This document shows, one piece after another, positions 11,331-21,804 of a DNA stretch of 51,308 nt. How positions within the stretch are numbered: position 1 is the stretch's first letter; each line of letters starts with the position of its first letter. Under the pieces are notes generated by a model, which was not told the origin of the DNA, did no database searches, and saw only the letters and a program-made list of their open reading frames with translations. Location of the stretch: contig JAAVTG010000297.1 in the NCBI GenBank assembly GCA_011947345.1, positions 1 through 51,308 on the forward strand. The letters are read 5' to 3'. The DNA is from Phytophthora quininea (Eukaryota > Oomycota > Peronosporomycetes > Peronosporales > Peronosporaceae). Made by a program: the position numbers and the translations under genes.

Positions 11331-12594
11331 CTAGGCCCGTAGCATCCGCAGTAGCTGCTGTGCGGTTGGCCGTCGCTGCGGGTCCTGCTGGTAGCATCCG
11401 ACGCCGATCACCCGTATACGACGAGGACACTCCTGACTGAAGCTCGGTCGTAGCGTTCCTTGGGTGACCTCGTTCAGGATCTGCTCCGGTTTCAGTCGGA
11501 CGCCGATCGACGAGTACGTGTCGTGGTACGGAGCTTGCGCCGTGTCGAGCTCCGCGAGCAGCACCCCGAACGCGTAGATGTCGGACTTTTCAGTGTATTC
11601 CAAACCCCGCAACACCTCCGGCGCTGCCCAGAACGAGGCTCCGATGGTGTGAGACCGGTGGCTGTCTTCGCTGGCGCAGGACGAGTCGAAGCCTGTGAGT
11701 TTTGCGTCCATCTGATGCGTCAGCAGCACGTTGCTCGCTCGTAGGTCGCGGTGCATCACTAGGGTCACATATTCGTGGAGATATGCCAGCGCTCGTGCCA
11801 GTCCGACGGCAATGCGAAATTTGCCAAACTCCCACGACAAAGTGTCTCCGAATCGATGCAGACACGTTGCCAGGTCCCCGCCGGAGAGGAACTCCATGAC
11901 CATCATCAAGTCGCTCAGACCGTCCCATGCCACTCCAATGAACGCGACGATGTTTGGGTGAGCCAACGCTGCTCGCAGTTGGGTCTGGCAGACAAATTCC
12001 TGGACGTAGAGCGACTGCGAGCGCTTGGACTTCAGCAGGCGTTTGATGACTACTTTGCGGCCTCGATACTCTGCGAGACGGACTTCTCGAGATTGACTCT
12101 TTGCCAGTCGCATGCGGACTTTGACCTGGTCGTACCAGAGTTTCTTGCTCGCCAAGTTGGGGTCTTCCGTCAGCATCTTCCAGACATAGTGCGGTCCTGA
12201 ATCCGATCCAAGCTCGTAGGCTTCTCGTGGTGGCATCGGGACCACGCGTTCGTCATGTTCTGCGCTGATCAAACCTGGTAGTTGGATCGTTTGACCGCTG
12301 CCGACGTCGCTGAAGGCCCCTCTCGAGAAAGACACGATGGCTGTGAGGAGGTGTATCCGTCCTGCTCGCTTCCTGTCTGCTCGGATTTCTTCCACTGTCG
12401 GTGCGTGCAGTAGCAGCACATGCCTCCGAGAAGCAGCAGAATGCTGACCCCAATGATCGGAACGAACAGGCCGACGTTGAATTTGCCATCCCCGACAAAG
12501 ACGACGACGACGACGAATCTGCTAAAGATATGGGGCTAGCGATTTCTACCGTTGCCGCTGCGGAGAGCAGCAAGTTGAGATGCACAGGTCGCAT
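11331..12594 (-). CDS. Short-ectodomain receptor pseudokinase, subfamily B, member 2
   Basis: ATG 12594 opens a signal-peptide-like stretch (MRPVHLNLLLSAAATVEIA), a Ser-rich stalk of only about 25 residues, and a TM segment with the B-family proline motif (VGLFVPIIGVSILLLLGGM). The TKL domain has VVIKRLLKS, a HRDLRASN catalytic loop, and GFD where DFG should stand (AKLTGFDSS). The Mg-binding Asp is therefore replaced by Gly, which points to a pseudokinase or a strongly impaired kinase. FWAAPEVL and SDIYAFGVLLAELDT complete the fold. Two one-base losses in G runs (12490-12493 and 12317-12320) separate the TM part from the kinase. The large B ectodomain is absent; the neighbouring gene upstream (12772-14109) carries that ectodomain without a kinase. 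Confidence 0.75.
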
Positions 12595-12771
12595 CTCTCT
12601 GCACGAAGCTTTTCACAAGTGATCTGAAAGTCCTCGAAGCGATGGATAGCACTTGCGGAATTCAAGACGGCAACAAAAATTGAGCTCACCCACAAAAATC
12701 TGACACAACGCCGATATTCAGAGCTTTGCTCGGCCAAAAGCTTTACAAGCAAGAAACAAGTTTCCTTTTGC

Positions 12772-14109
12772 CTAGTTGAAGAAGTTAAATGTCTTCCTGC
12801 ACCAGTTGGCAAAGCGGATCCAGTAGGTGACACCTCGTCCTGCGTGTTCGTCCTCAACGGCCCACATGCGTCCTCCGACAAAGATGTACGTGGTGTTGTC
12901 GTTGACTGTATTCATGCGACTCAGTCGGTGGCAGTGTCGACACGCTACGATGCCCGCAATGAGGAGGAGAATGATAGGTAGAATGAACAAGAGCCACCAC
13001 CAGGTCAAACCGTGGTGACTGCCATCCCCAGACCCCGTCGACGTTGATGACGATCCTTTCGAGTTTGATCTGGACGATTCCTTCGTCGTAGAGGAAGTTT
13101 TGAACTGCCTTATCCAGCTCGTGACCCAGGCTGAACTTTCGGGCGTCGTCATGCGGGTAGTGATTGATTCAGGGATGGTATCATTCCCGTAACAGGGGAT
13201 AATCAGCGAGACAGACTCTCCGTTGGTGGGGCATTCACCAGATGCAGTCTCACTCTTTGCATTCGACGTGCGAATTGAGTACAAGGAAAACTCGCAGCCG
13301 CAGTCGGTCGATCCGGAATTCCTGACGACGAGAATTTCCGGGATAGCAGTCGAGTTCCCACCAACAGACCACACTGCTTCACTCGCCTCGTTGTCGCTGT
13401 CAAAGGCTTCCACCACGCATTTTGACACCGCCAACACATCTGCCGGCCCGCGACTACAACTCGAGTAGATTTGGACTGTTGAACTGTTAGGGTTAGAGCA
13501 AAGTTGAGTTTCACAACCAGCAGATGAAAACTCCTCGCTAGAGACGGCAATTTCCGCCATCGATGCTTCGTCAAACGTCCAAACCCGCAGGGCCTGATTG
13601 TCGGAGGTAAGTGCGAACCCCGAGTCCCATAGCAGAGCCCGCTGCATTAGACCCGGAAGATCTTCAAACCCCATGGACGCGTTGTCCAGTCTGTCTTGAA
13701 CACGTTCAGGCACTTCCTCCAACTCCAATTGATCGATTTCGTCTCCAGCCAAGTATCGATCGTAGAGCTGCAGCGCGATATCTGATGTTGCACCACTAAG
13801 CGAAAACGAGTTGCTAGGGTCCGTCGATGAATTTCCACTGGATAAGGCTGTTGTCGTCGACAGCGAGCAATCGCAACTTTGACCGCGTGAATAGCTCTTT
13901 GTGGTCGACGACTGAGGCTCCGGCGTTCCTGCAGACTCCGAAGATCCCGATGCTGGCTGAGAAGCTTCGATTGGCAAGTGCTCTGGCGCTGGCATTGGAT
14001 GCGGTTTGTCGCCTCCATCTCCACATGAACTTGGAATAAATGCCCCGCCATGAACTGGCGTCGACAAAATCACGGACACTACAGCGAGCAACCTGCAACC
14101 CCTCGTCAT
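12772..14109 (-). CDS. Kinase-less receptor-like protein with subfamily B ectodomain
   Basis: An unbroken 445-residue frame from ATG 14109. It has a signal peptide (MTRGCRLLAVVSVILSTPVHG), a Ser/Pro-rich linker, and the complete B-type ectodomain: SDIALQLYDRYLAGD, LPGLMQRALLWDSGFAL, SMAEIAVS, paired Cys in GCETQLCSN, SKCVVEAFD, VWSVGGNSTAIPEI, VSLIIPCYG and SAWVTSWIRQF. A TM segment (WWWLLFILPIILLLIAGIVA) and a 55-residue tail follow. The tail ends at a true stop and has no kinase motif. The protein starts 178 nt upstream of the ectodomain-poor pseudokinase gene on the same strand. It could be a decoy, a co-receptor, or the ligand-binding half of a split receptor; this is inference. Confidence 0.85.
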   Translation of the reverse strand: MTRGCRLLAVVSVILSTPVHGGAFIPSSCGDGGDKPHPMPAPEHLPIEASQPASGSSESAGTPEPQSSTTKSYSRGQSCDCSLSTTTALSSGNSSTDPSNSFSLSGATSDIALQLYDRYLAGDEIDQLELEEVPERVQDRLDNASMGFEDLPGLMQRALLWDSGFALTSDNQALRVWTFDEASMAEIAVSSEEFSSAGCETQLCSNPNSSTVQIYSSCSRGPADVLAVSKCVVEAFDSDNEASEAVWSVGGNSTAIPEILVVRNSGSTDCGCEFSLYSIRTSNAKSETASGECPTNGESVSLIIPCYGNDTIPESITTRMTTPESSAWVTSWIRQFKTSSTTKESSRSNSKGSSSTSTGSGDGSHHGLTWWWLLFILPIILLLIAGIVACRHCHRLSRMNTVNDNTTYIFVGGRMWAVEDEHAGRGVTYWIRFANWCRKTFNFFN

Positions 14110-14311
14110 GCTTGCAGTCAATGTCGAAAACTGCTAACTGCTGTACCTCTGCCAAAGCGTATCGGAGACCATAACTGAGCACTAGAATTCCCTCAGCCAT
14201 GTCGAGCAACTTCAACGAAGTGGTGGACGCAACTTCGGGATTTTAAACGAGACGCTGAGGACACTCGATTCATAGCTTAGTTCTGCTTCACATACTTCAT
14301 TACTTCACTGC

Positions 14312-16276
14312 TCACCGCCGCAGTTCTCGGACCAATTCCACTGCCGACGGTCGCGAGGACGGTTCGAGAGCTAAGCACGCCAGCCCAATCCGCTTGATCC
14401 GCGGCGGACAGTCGTCCGAGAATCTTGGCCGCAGCGTTCCTGTCATAACTTGCTGCAGGATTCGGAACGGCTTGGCTTTCTTTCCGTCCGCCGACACACA
14501 GTCGTGGAACGGAGTTTTGCACGTGTCTAGCTCGGACAAGACGACTCCGAACGAGTAGATGTCGGCTTGTTCCGTGTAGCGTTTGCCCTCGAGGATCTCT
14601 GGCGCTGTCCAGTACGGCGTGCCCACCCCCGCTGTCATGGTCACCTCGGTGCGATCGCGACTCACACCAAAGTCGATCAGCTTTGGCTCCAGATTGCTCG
14701 TTAGCAAAATGTTGTTGGACTTGAGATCTCGATGGATCAGGGGCGGCGTGCGGCTGTGCAGGTACTCCAGCGCCTGCGCCACGCCAACCGCCATGTAGAT
14801 CTTGTCCCTGGCCCACGAGAGCAGGTCGGCGTTCCGCTGCAAGTAGCTCTGCAAACTTCCCTGCGGTAAGTACTCCAGCACCATCAACAGATTGTTGAGA
14901 CTGTTCCAGGCGACACCAATAAACGACACAATGTGAGGGTGGTCGAGACTGGCACTGAGCTCGATCTCCTCTGCGAAAGACTGCACCATGGCGGCACTTT
15001 GGCTCCTGGTCTGCAGCAACCTCTTCACCGCAACCTTCTGGGCGTTGTACTCGCACAGCCAGACCTCTCCAGAGGCTCCTTTTGAGAGCTCTCCCAAAGG
15101 GCAAGCTCTCGAATGAAATGCGCTTGCCGGCCAGGTGTTCACTGCCCAGCAGGATCTTGAGGGTCTTGTTGGAACCTGCGCTCTCATAGTCGAGGCGGCC
15201 CAAGGATTGGTTCGTCGTGATCATCGCGGTGGGCAGGACTGGTAGTTCGGGCGTACCTCCATTAAAGTACAGCGGAGACTGCACGCCGATATCATACCCA
15301 CCGCCAGCTGCATCCTTCGCCTTTGTCTTCCTTCGACGTTGCCACCAGAACCAGCCCGCAACGGCTCCAATCACCACAAGCGCCCCCAGAATGATCGGAA
15401 CCAGCAGCACCAGGTTGAATCCCGAATCGTCTGGCGCAAACTCCTGCGCCAACCACGTCGTCACCCACGCACTGCCCGTGGGCGTGTTCATCACAGCCAT
15501 CTCTTTATCCGAGTACTGGTCTCTGCGGTGGCACGGCACCGTCAGCGACGCGTATCCGTCGTCTGCAGGACAGACATTCCAGGCCGTGTCGTCGGCCTTC
15601 TTGGTTGTGTGGACGACGTACACGTTGAAGGTCACGACCGAGCCGTTGACGGTGTCGGTCCACGTGTGGTCGAGCAGTCGGATCTGCGGGGCCATGTCGG
15701 GATCGCCGCCCGTAGACCACATCGACCCCATGAAGCTGTTGGCGTTGGGGTCCTCGAAGGCGTCGACGACGCAGCGAGACACGTTGAGGATCTGCCACCC
15801 GGTGCAGTACTTCGTGTACTGGGCCGTCTCGCCGTTCGGCTGCGAGCAGTTGAGGAAGGTGCAGTCCACGCCGCTGATATTCCAGGTAGGGATGGCGATG
15901 TCGGCCATGGAGTGGTCTCCCATCGTCCACATCTGCACGGCGTCGTTGGTGGGGAGATGGCAAATCCTGTGTCCCAGAGCAGCGCGCGCTGCACCAGCCC
16001 GGGGAGGTCGCCAAAGGAGATGTCGAGCGCGTCCAGTCGGCCCTGCACGGCGGAGGGGACGCTGTTGAGCGTGACGGTGTCGTCCGAGTCGCCGGCCTGG
16101 TGCCGGATGTAGAGCTGCTGCGCGATGTCCGAGTTGGAGCCGTCGAACACGAACGACGCGTTGTTCGGCAGCGCCGCGTCCGCCGTGCCGAACGACGAAG
16201 ACGTCGTCGCCAAGCTCCGCTGCGCCGTGTCCGCCGCGCCGACCCCCGCCGCCAAGAGGAGAGCGGTCCGCAGCAT
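14312..16276 (-). CDS. Receptor-like TKL protein kinase, subfamily B, member 3
   Basis: ATG 16276 begins a signal peptide (MLRTALLLAAGVGAADTAQ). The full B ectodomain follows: SDIAQQLYIRHQAGD, LPGLVQRALLWDTGFAI, SMADIAIP, CTFLNCSQPNG, a TGW...VSRCVVDAFED block, MWSTGGDPDMAPQIRL, VVTFNVYVVHT, GYASLTVPC and SAWVTTWLAQ. The TM segment is LVLLVPIILGALVVIGAVAG. The juxtamembrane lead LLGSEHLAGKRISFE precedes a kinase with KGASGEVWLCEY, VAVKRLL, HRDLKSNN, KLIDFGVS and YWTAPEILEGKRYTE, so it is predicted to be active. The frame breaks at GGGG 15951-15954 and CCC 15093-15095, each explained by one lost base. The last 95 residues closely resemble those of member 5 on the opposite strand. Confidence 0.85.
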
Positions 16277-16816
16277 GGCGAGACGAGGCGAAAATCGGAA
16301 TGGAGGCGATACACGCGTGACTAGCAGAACGGATGGTGACGGCAGCAAAGCCCCTCGGCATCCCGCCGTGCGGAGCGTGCAACGCAGCAAATAGGTTCAG
16401 CGCGCCTCAGCATCTACCAGCTGACGGACACGAGGCTCGGGCTCAACTGGCAGTGCTCTAGTCGTCTTTAGCCAGGGGCTGTTCGAACACGGAGGCATTG
16501 TATTGTATGCCACGACCGCCCTGGCCGGAGTTCTCCGGTTGGAGGTAGTACACGGCGACCCCGCCAGCAAATTTAAGTGCAGCGAGAAGCAAGTCGGAGA
16601 CGGCGGGGTGGGCTCTGTTGAACCAACTAGTCGTACAGGAGCGACTCCAAGTTCGATGGCGTCGCAGCCGCACATTCCAAGGACCCTGGACAACTTCCGC
16701 AAGACATGAGGCAACTCCTAGCGGACGGTCAACTTGCAAGACCTGCATACTTTGAGTGGCGATGTCCTGACGCTTTGAGAAGGAAGTTGAACACATCGAT
16801 ATCTTGGCGGCAATGT
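16277..16816. other. Intergenic stretch, no gene recognised
   Basis: This 540-nt stretch separates the start of subfamily B member 3 from the end of member 4. It holds short open frames (for example 16458-16841 minus, 127 codons) with no recognisable domain, no credible start context and no B-family motif. It probably carries the promoter of member 3 next to 16276. I see no repeat or RNA gene. Confidence 0.4.
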
Positions 16817-18100
16817 TTACACGTTGTAGGAAGTGCACCATTCACAGAGTATGAACACGCTGTCGCATCTCTCTAAAAACACTTGCACGAGTTGGTGGGC
16901 CCTCGGCCTTCGCTCGGGGTCGCGGTGCAAGCAGGTCAGACCAACATCGCGGACGATCTTCGGGCAGTCTTGCGAAAAACTCGGCCGCAAATGGTCGTCC
17001 AGGACCCGCTGTAGCACCTGGAAAGGCTTGGGCTTCTTGCCGTCCTCCGTGCGGACGTCAAAATAGGGCGTCTTGCACGTGTCGAGCTCTGACAGCACCA
17101 CTCCGAACGAGTAAATGTCTGCCTGCTCCGTGTACCGATTGCCTTCCAGAACCTCCGGGGCCGTCCAGAATGGAGTGCCTACCCCTTCCGTCATGGACCC
17201 GTCGCAGCGCGAGCGACTCGCCCCAAAGTCGGTGATCTTGACCTCCAGCGTCTCCGTCAGCAGAATCTTCTTGGACTTGAGGTCTCGGTGGATGATCGGC
17301 GCTTTCCTCCCGTGAATGAATTGGAGACCACGCGCGATCTCGACAGCCATGCGGGTCTTGTCGCGAGACCACGAGAGCAAGTGGCCGCTGTCACCCAGGC
17401 ACCGCTTCAAGTCGCCCATCGGATAGTACTCCATCACCATTGACAAGTTCTCGAGGCGACTCCACGCGACGCCGATGAAGTTGACGATGTGCGGGTGCTG
17501 CAGCGTCGCACTCAGAGCGATCTCCTCGGCAAAGTCCCGCACGTTTTCCACCGTCTGCTCTTTGGCCTGCAGGAGGCGTTTGACAGCGACGAGCTGACCG
17601 GCGTGTTCACACAACCAGACCTCGCCCGATGCGCCTTTGGAGATGGTCGACTTGAACTGGAGCTTCTTGAACGGGACCCGTCTGGCAGCGAGGTCCTGGG
17701 ACTCCAGTAGCCCCAGCAGAAACCTGCTCGCTCCTTCCGCTTGGTCCACCGCTTGACCAGCGTCCAGCGTGCTCCTTCGCGGAGACAGCGGGATAAAGCT
17801 CCCTGAAATCGCTGCCTGGAGGTCGTACGTCACGAAGTCGAGACGGAGACTACGTGGGGAACCCACCAGCAGTTGTTGTCGCCGTTGCAGCTTCCGACGA
17901 TAGCAGATGCCAAGGTAGATGATTCCGATCGCGACCACGATGCCGATCGCCATGGGGATCAGCAGCACCAACCTGAAATTGGTCGGCGGAGGAACGAAAT
18001 GACTCCCCTCACGGCCCGTCGAGTCATTCGTCGGTGGTGCGTACAAGTGTCGACGTAGGATTCGCACGTCGACAGCCCCCGTCAAGGCAAGCGTGCGCAT
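16817..18100 (-). CDS. Short-ectodomain TKL receptor kinase, subfamily B, member 4
   Basis: An unbroken 427-residue frame from ATG 18100. Only about 42 residues precede the TM segment (RLVLLIPMAIGIVVAIGIIY), which keeps the B-family LxPxx pattern; basic YRRKLQRRQ follows. The juxtamembrane lead SRFLLGLLESQDLAARR corresponds to the LLGSExLxGKR lead of other B kinases. The kinase has SKGASGEVWLCEH, VAVKRLL, KITDFGASR and FWTAPEVLEGNRYTE. The catalytic loop reads HRDLKSKK, so the usual Asn that helps bind Mg is Lys. The HRD Asp and DFG Asp are both kept. Activity may be reduced; biochemistry would decide. No cleavable signal peptide is clear, and an upstream exon cannot be excluded. Confidence 0.8.
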   Translation of the reverse strand: MRTLALTGAVDVRILRRHLYAPPTNDSTGREGSHFVPPPTNFRLVLLIPMAIGIVVAIGIIYLGICYRRKLQRRQQLLVGSPRSLRLDFVTYDLQAAISGSFIPLSPRRSTLDAGQAVDQAEGASRFLLGLLESQDLAARRVPFKKLQFKSTISKGASGEVWLCEHAGQLVAVKRLLQAKEQTVENVRDFAEEIALSATLQHPHIVNFIGVAWSRLENLSMVMEYYPMGDLKRCLGDSGHLLSWSRDKTRMAVEIARGLQFIHGRKAPIIHRDLKSKKILLTETLEVKITDFGASRSRCDGSMTEGVGTPFWTAPEVLEGNRYTEQADIYSFGVVLSELDTCKTPYFDVRTEDGKKPKPFQVLQRVLDDHLRPSFSQDCPKIVRDVGLTCLHRDPERRPRAHQLVQVFLERCDSVFILCEWCTSYNV

Positions 18101-18534
18101 GATCGATCGATTTCGTGAATGGTGAGAGGCGAAGGCGCGAGGAAGCCCCGCAGTGAGGTCACGTCGACACCGATCCTTGTGACAAACGCCGCCGGAGTAG
18201 CACCCGAGGCGCCATCCTGCCGCGTCTTAGCGCGATGAGCAATGCGGAGCGGTGTCCTGCCGCGGAAGGTGTCTGCTGCGCGCCACACATTTGCCGCGAT
18301 CCCGACCAACACCTTGCCGATTCAACTGGACCGTTGACCCGAGCCGCCCGACTGTAGCACGTCGAGCGGGAAGAAGAGCGCGCTGGACCTAAGCAGCTCC
18401 ATCGTCAGCAAGCACGCATCGGAAACGGTGGTGGTCGTCTTGAAAGACATCCAGAGCAAGTTGAATGGAGCCATCCGCGCCGTTGGCGAGTCGACATCCT
18501 GATCAATGGAGCACTAACCCCAAAGCGCGTCCAT
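18101..18534. other. Divergent intergenic region between two kinase genes
   Basis: This is a 434-nt gap between member 4 (minus) and member 5 (plus), so it should contain both promoters or missing first exons. A minus-strand open frame (18082-18312) includes a GRTPLRIA stretch that faintly recalls an ankyrin repeat; that is too weak to call. No repeat was seen. Confidence 0.35.
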
Positions 18535-20641
18535 ATGCCACTGTCTTCTATGCCCCTTGACCTCCTGCGCAGACCTGCTCTGCTAGATCCTGCTGGTCGA
18601 CTGAACCCAACCACCACCACCACCTTCTCGGTCTCCGATATTATATCGCGGCCAGTCGTCTGGGTGCGGCGGCGCCACTGTGCAATCCGCTTAAGAGCCG
18701 TCATCATCTTCTCATCGACAGCCATGGCGACGTCCATCGCGCTGGACGGGACCAGCTCGGACCTCGCCCGCCAGCTCTACTACCGAGCCAAGGCCGGCGA
18801 TCAAGCGGACCAACTGAGTCTCGTGGCCATACCCGACGCCGTGCGGACTCGTCTCGACGACTTGGCGCTGGACTGGAGTAAACTGCCGGGGCTTGCCCAG
18901 CGCGCTTTGCTCTGGGACTCGGGCTTTGGGGTCTCGTCCGAGAACGCGGCGGTGCCGATCTGGCCACTGGGCAACCACTCGATGACCGACTTGGCCCTGA
19001 CGGTCGACGAGTACGAGGCCGCCGGCTGCGTGCCCAAGAACTGCAGCGAGCCGAGCGGGGCCGAGAGCTGGAGCAGCTTCCAGTGCAACGGCGCGCAGAT
19101 GGACACGGTCGCCAAGTGCCTCATCCAGGCGTTCGAGGACGACCAGTCGTACAACGCTGCCATGTGGGGTGTCGGAGGAAACCCGGACGGCGTCGTCGTT
19201 CCCCGGGTCGCCATGCACCAGTGGGTCGACGGCGGCAGCAACATTTCGTACACGGTGCTGGCGGTGCACACCATCTCAATGGACAATGAACCAGGCTACC
19301 CCAACTGTCCAGCCTCGACGCAGAACAACGGCTACGGATCCATCGCCTTCCCGTGCCGAAGGACCGACAACATCACGGACGCAATCAAGGCAGAGGTCGT
19401 GGCGGTGACGGGTAGTGTATGGGTCTCGCAGTGGCTGGTGGACGACTACAAGGCAACGGCGGAGGAGAACTCCGGCGGCTTCAACAACTTGCTGCTGATC
19501 CCAATCATCTTGGCGGCTGTGCTAGTCGCGGCGTTGGTTTGGCTCGGCTTTTACTGCAAGAAGAGACGACGAGCGAAAGCTCGAGAGCTGTTTGAAGACA
19601 CGTCGCCAGGCATGAGGCCGTACACGCCGCCACCGCCGCCTCCAAAGACATACGAAGACAAAGACTCGACTGCACGACCCACGCTAGCAGTAAGTGAGGA
19701 TTTGGCGACGTCCTACGCTGGCGCAGACCAGACCATCCAGTTCCCCAACTACAACGAGGAGTACGTTAGTGGCGGATCCAACTCGACGATGAAGTTACTG
19801 CTTGGTAGTGAGTTCCTCGTCGGTAGACGAATCCAACCGGAGGACTTGACGTTCGTCCAGGCAATCTCAAAGGGAGCATCGGGAGAAGTCTGGAAGTGCG
19901 AGTACTTGGGCCAGGACGTGGCTGCCAAGCGGTTGCTGCAGTCCAAGGAACACAAGGCCGAGGACGTCAACGAATTCGCGCAGGAGATTGAGCTTAACGC
20001 GAGTCTGCAGCACCCAAACATCAGCGCGTTCATTGGCGTGTCGTGGAGCAGTCTGGATAACCTGACGATGGTGATCGAGTACTTCCCTATCGGAGATCTA
20101 CAGAGGTATCTCAAAAGAACGCAGACTTGTTGTCGTGGGCTCGGGACAAGATCCACATGGCCATCGGCGTGGCCAGTGCGCTCGGGTACCTTCACGGGCA
20201 CTCGCCGCCGATAATTCATCGCGATTTAAAGTCCAGGAACGTCTTGTTGACCAGGCAATTGGAGGCGAAGGTGATCGACTTTGGCATCAGTCGCGGTCGA
20301 CTCGATCGCACAATGACGGCGGGAGTAGGAACTCCATTCTGGACAGCCCCGAAATTCTCGAAGGCAAACGCTACACGGAGCAGGGAGATATCTATTCGTT
20401 CGGTGTGGTGCTGTCCGAGCTGGACACGTGCAAAATCCCGTTCCACGACTGCGTGTCGGCGGACGGCAAGAAAGTCAAACCGTTCCGGATCCTGCAACAA
20501 GTTATGACGGGGACGCTGCGGCCGAGTTTCTCGGAGGACTGTCCGCCTCGGATACGTCGCGTGGGTGTGGGCTGCTGTCAACATGATCCTGCACGACGAC
20601 CCACCGCAGCTCAGTTAGTGAGATTGTTGCAAGGCGAATAG
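18535..20641 (+). CDS. Receptor-like TKL protein kinase, subfamily B, member 5
   Basis: The only plus-strand member of the cluster. The ectodomain carries SSDLARQLYYRAKAGD, LPGLAQRALLWDSGFGV, SMTDLALT, CVPKNCSEPSG, VAKCLIQAFED, MWGVGGNPDG, YTVLAVHT, GYGSIAFPC and SVWVSQWLV. The TM segment is NLLLIPIILAAVLVAALVWL, followed by KKRRRAK and a cytoplasmic Pro run. The kinase has SKGASGEVWKCEY, a HRDLKSRN loop, KVIDFGISR and an EILEGKRYTEQ block. The Lys motif is VAAKRLLQ, still with its Lys. The frame breaks at AAAA 20113-20116 and CCCC 20347-20350. In-frame ATGs lie at 18535 and 18723. Neither gives a convincing signal peptide, so a first exon may be missing. Predicted active kinase. Confidence 0.8.
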
Positions 20642-20706
20642 TCCACTGAGCTTCCGTCGTGCATCTGCTTTATTTGCGACTGTTCAAAAGCGGCGATAAC
20701 TGCTCA

Positions 20707-21784
20707 ATGTCTTCACGCAAGCCCCGCAAGGATTCCGCTTGGGCTCCAGACTCGACCGAGGCGCTCTTTGCCGACGGTATCAGCGACGAAGAGAGTCAGG
20801 ATCGTTGGAAACGAGCAGCTCTAGCTCAGGAAGAGGACGAAGAGCTGCTACACCGCACAGTGGTGGCGTCCAAGAAGCAGAATCTTGAACTGCAGTATGA
20901 GCGAGTGCGTCGCGTGATGTTTCTGGTGAATGGTTTGTCAATGTGCTGACAAATTGATTTTGTTTCCAGGTGGCCAAGCAGAGAGCTTACATCCGACGCG
21001 AGAAGAGAAGCTGCTGCTACAGCACGCTCTGCTCACAGCTGAACGCGCACGCTTTGACGCCTCGCAGTCCTCCGACTGGTTTTGCCTCTCAGCCTTCCCA
21101 GTAGCTACTGATCGTCGCGTGACGGTGGATGTCGGAGGCCAACTTTTTGAACTCTCGGCTGCTGTGGCTTTGAAAGACTCAGGGTCGTTGCTGGCTGCGT
21201 TCGTGCAGGACGACTCTCCTTTGAGTGCGACTGAAAGCGGTTGCTTTCGAGTCGATCGGGACTGGAAATTATTTCGCCACATCTTGCGATTCCTACGGGA
21301 CGGCTTCTTGCCGTCAGACCTGAAGCTGCTGAGAACCCTGTACGTCGAAAACGAGTTCTGGCGCTTCGAGTCGCTCCTGAACGCCATCGAGAAGAAGAAC
21401 GCGGAAGTGTGGCAGCTCAAGAACAGCAACGAGAGCAAACCTGCAGCGCAAGACAAGGACGCCAAAGACCCGAACGCCTGGTGGTTGGAACCTCCATCCT
21501 GGTGGGGAGCAGCCGCCACCAAACCGAAGGAGAAGCCGAAGTCTGCTCTGATGGAGACGTTTAAGAGGAAAGCGAGTGCTGTTAGTGTAAAGGCCAAAGC
21601 GAAGACCAAGAAGACAGAGGACGACGAGGCTGAAGCCTGGTGGAAGGCCTCGACGTACAAAGGCACCAACTATATGGACATTCTAGCCAAAGAGAGGGCC
21701 AAACCTGCTGACGACGGTGGCCGAACTCCACGCAGTCCAGTCGTAACACACCACACATGGGCTGCTTCTGCGTCCCCAAAGTAA
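20707..21784 (+). CDS. BTB/POZ (KCTD, T1-type) domain protein
   Basis: ATG 20707 starts an acidic N-terminal exon. A short intron with acceptor TTTCCAG (ends 20969) leads to the second exon. Its donor is ambiguous: GTTTGT at 20933 gives 37 nt in phase, while GTGATG at 20914 gives 56 nt and would need a frame correction. The second exon has a potassium-channel tetramerisation (T1)-type BTB domain: RRVTVDVGGQLFELSAAVAL, then FRVDRDWKLFRHILRFLRDG and a YVENEFWRFESLLNAI helix. A Lys-rich C-terminal tail follows. KCTD-type proteins often act as oligomeric adaptors for cullin-3 ligases. No channel TM segments are present, so this is an adaptor rather than a channel. Partner unknown. Confidence 0.8.
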
Positions 21785-21804
21785 TACAAACTCATTTCCT
21801 TAGC

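Noticed and set aside
18082..18312. Ankyrin repeat suggested by GRTPLRIA
   Set aside because: There is only one partial match, with no neighbouring repeats and no gene context.
531..20641. Reading the receptor kinase cluster as a field of pseudogenes
   Set aside because: Breaks are single-base, mostly in homopolymers, and equally frequent in glucosidase I and OST3/OST6. Catalytic residues on both sides of the breaks are conserved, so technical error is the better explanation.
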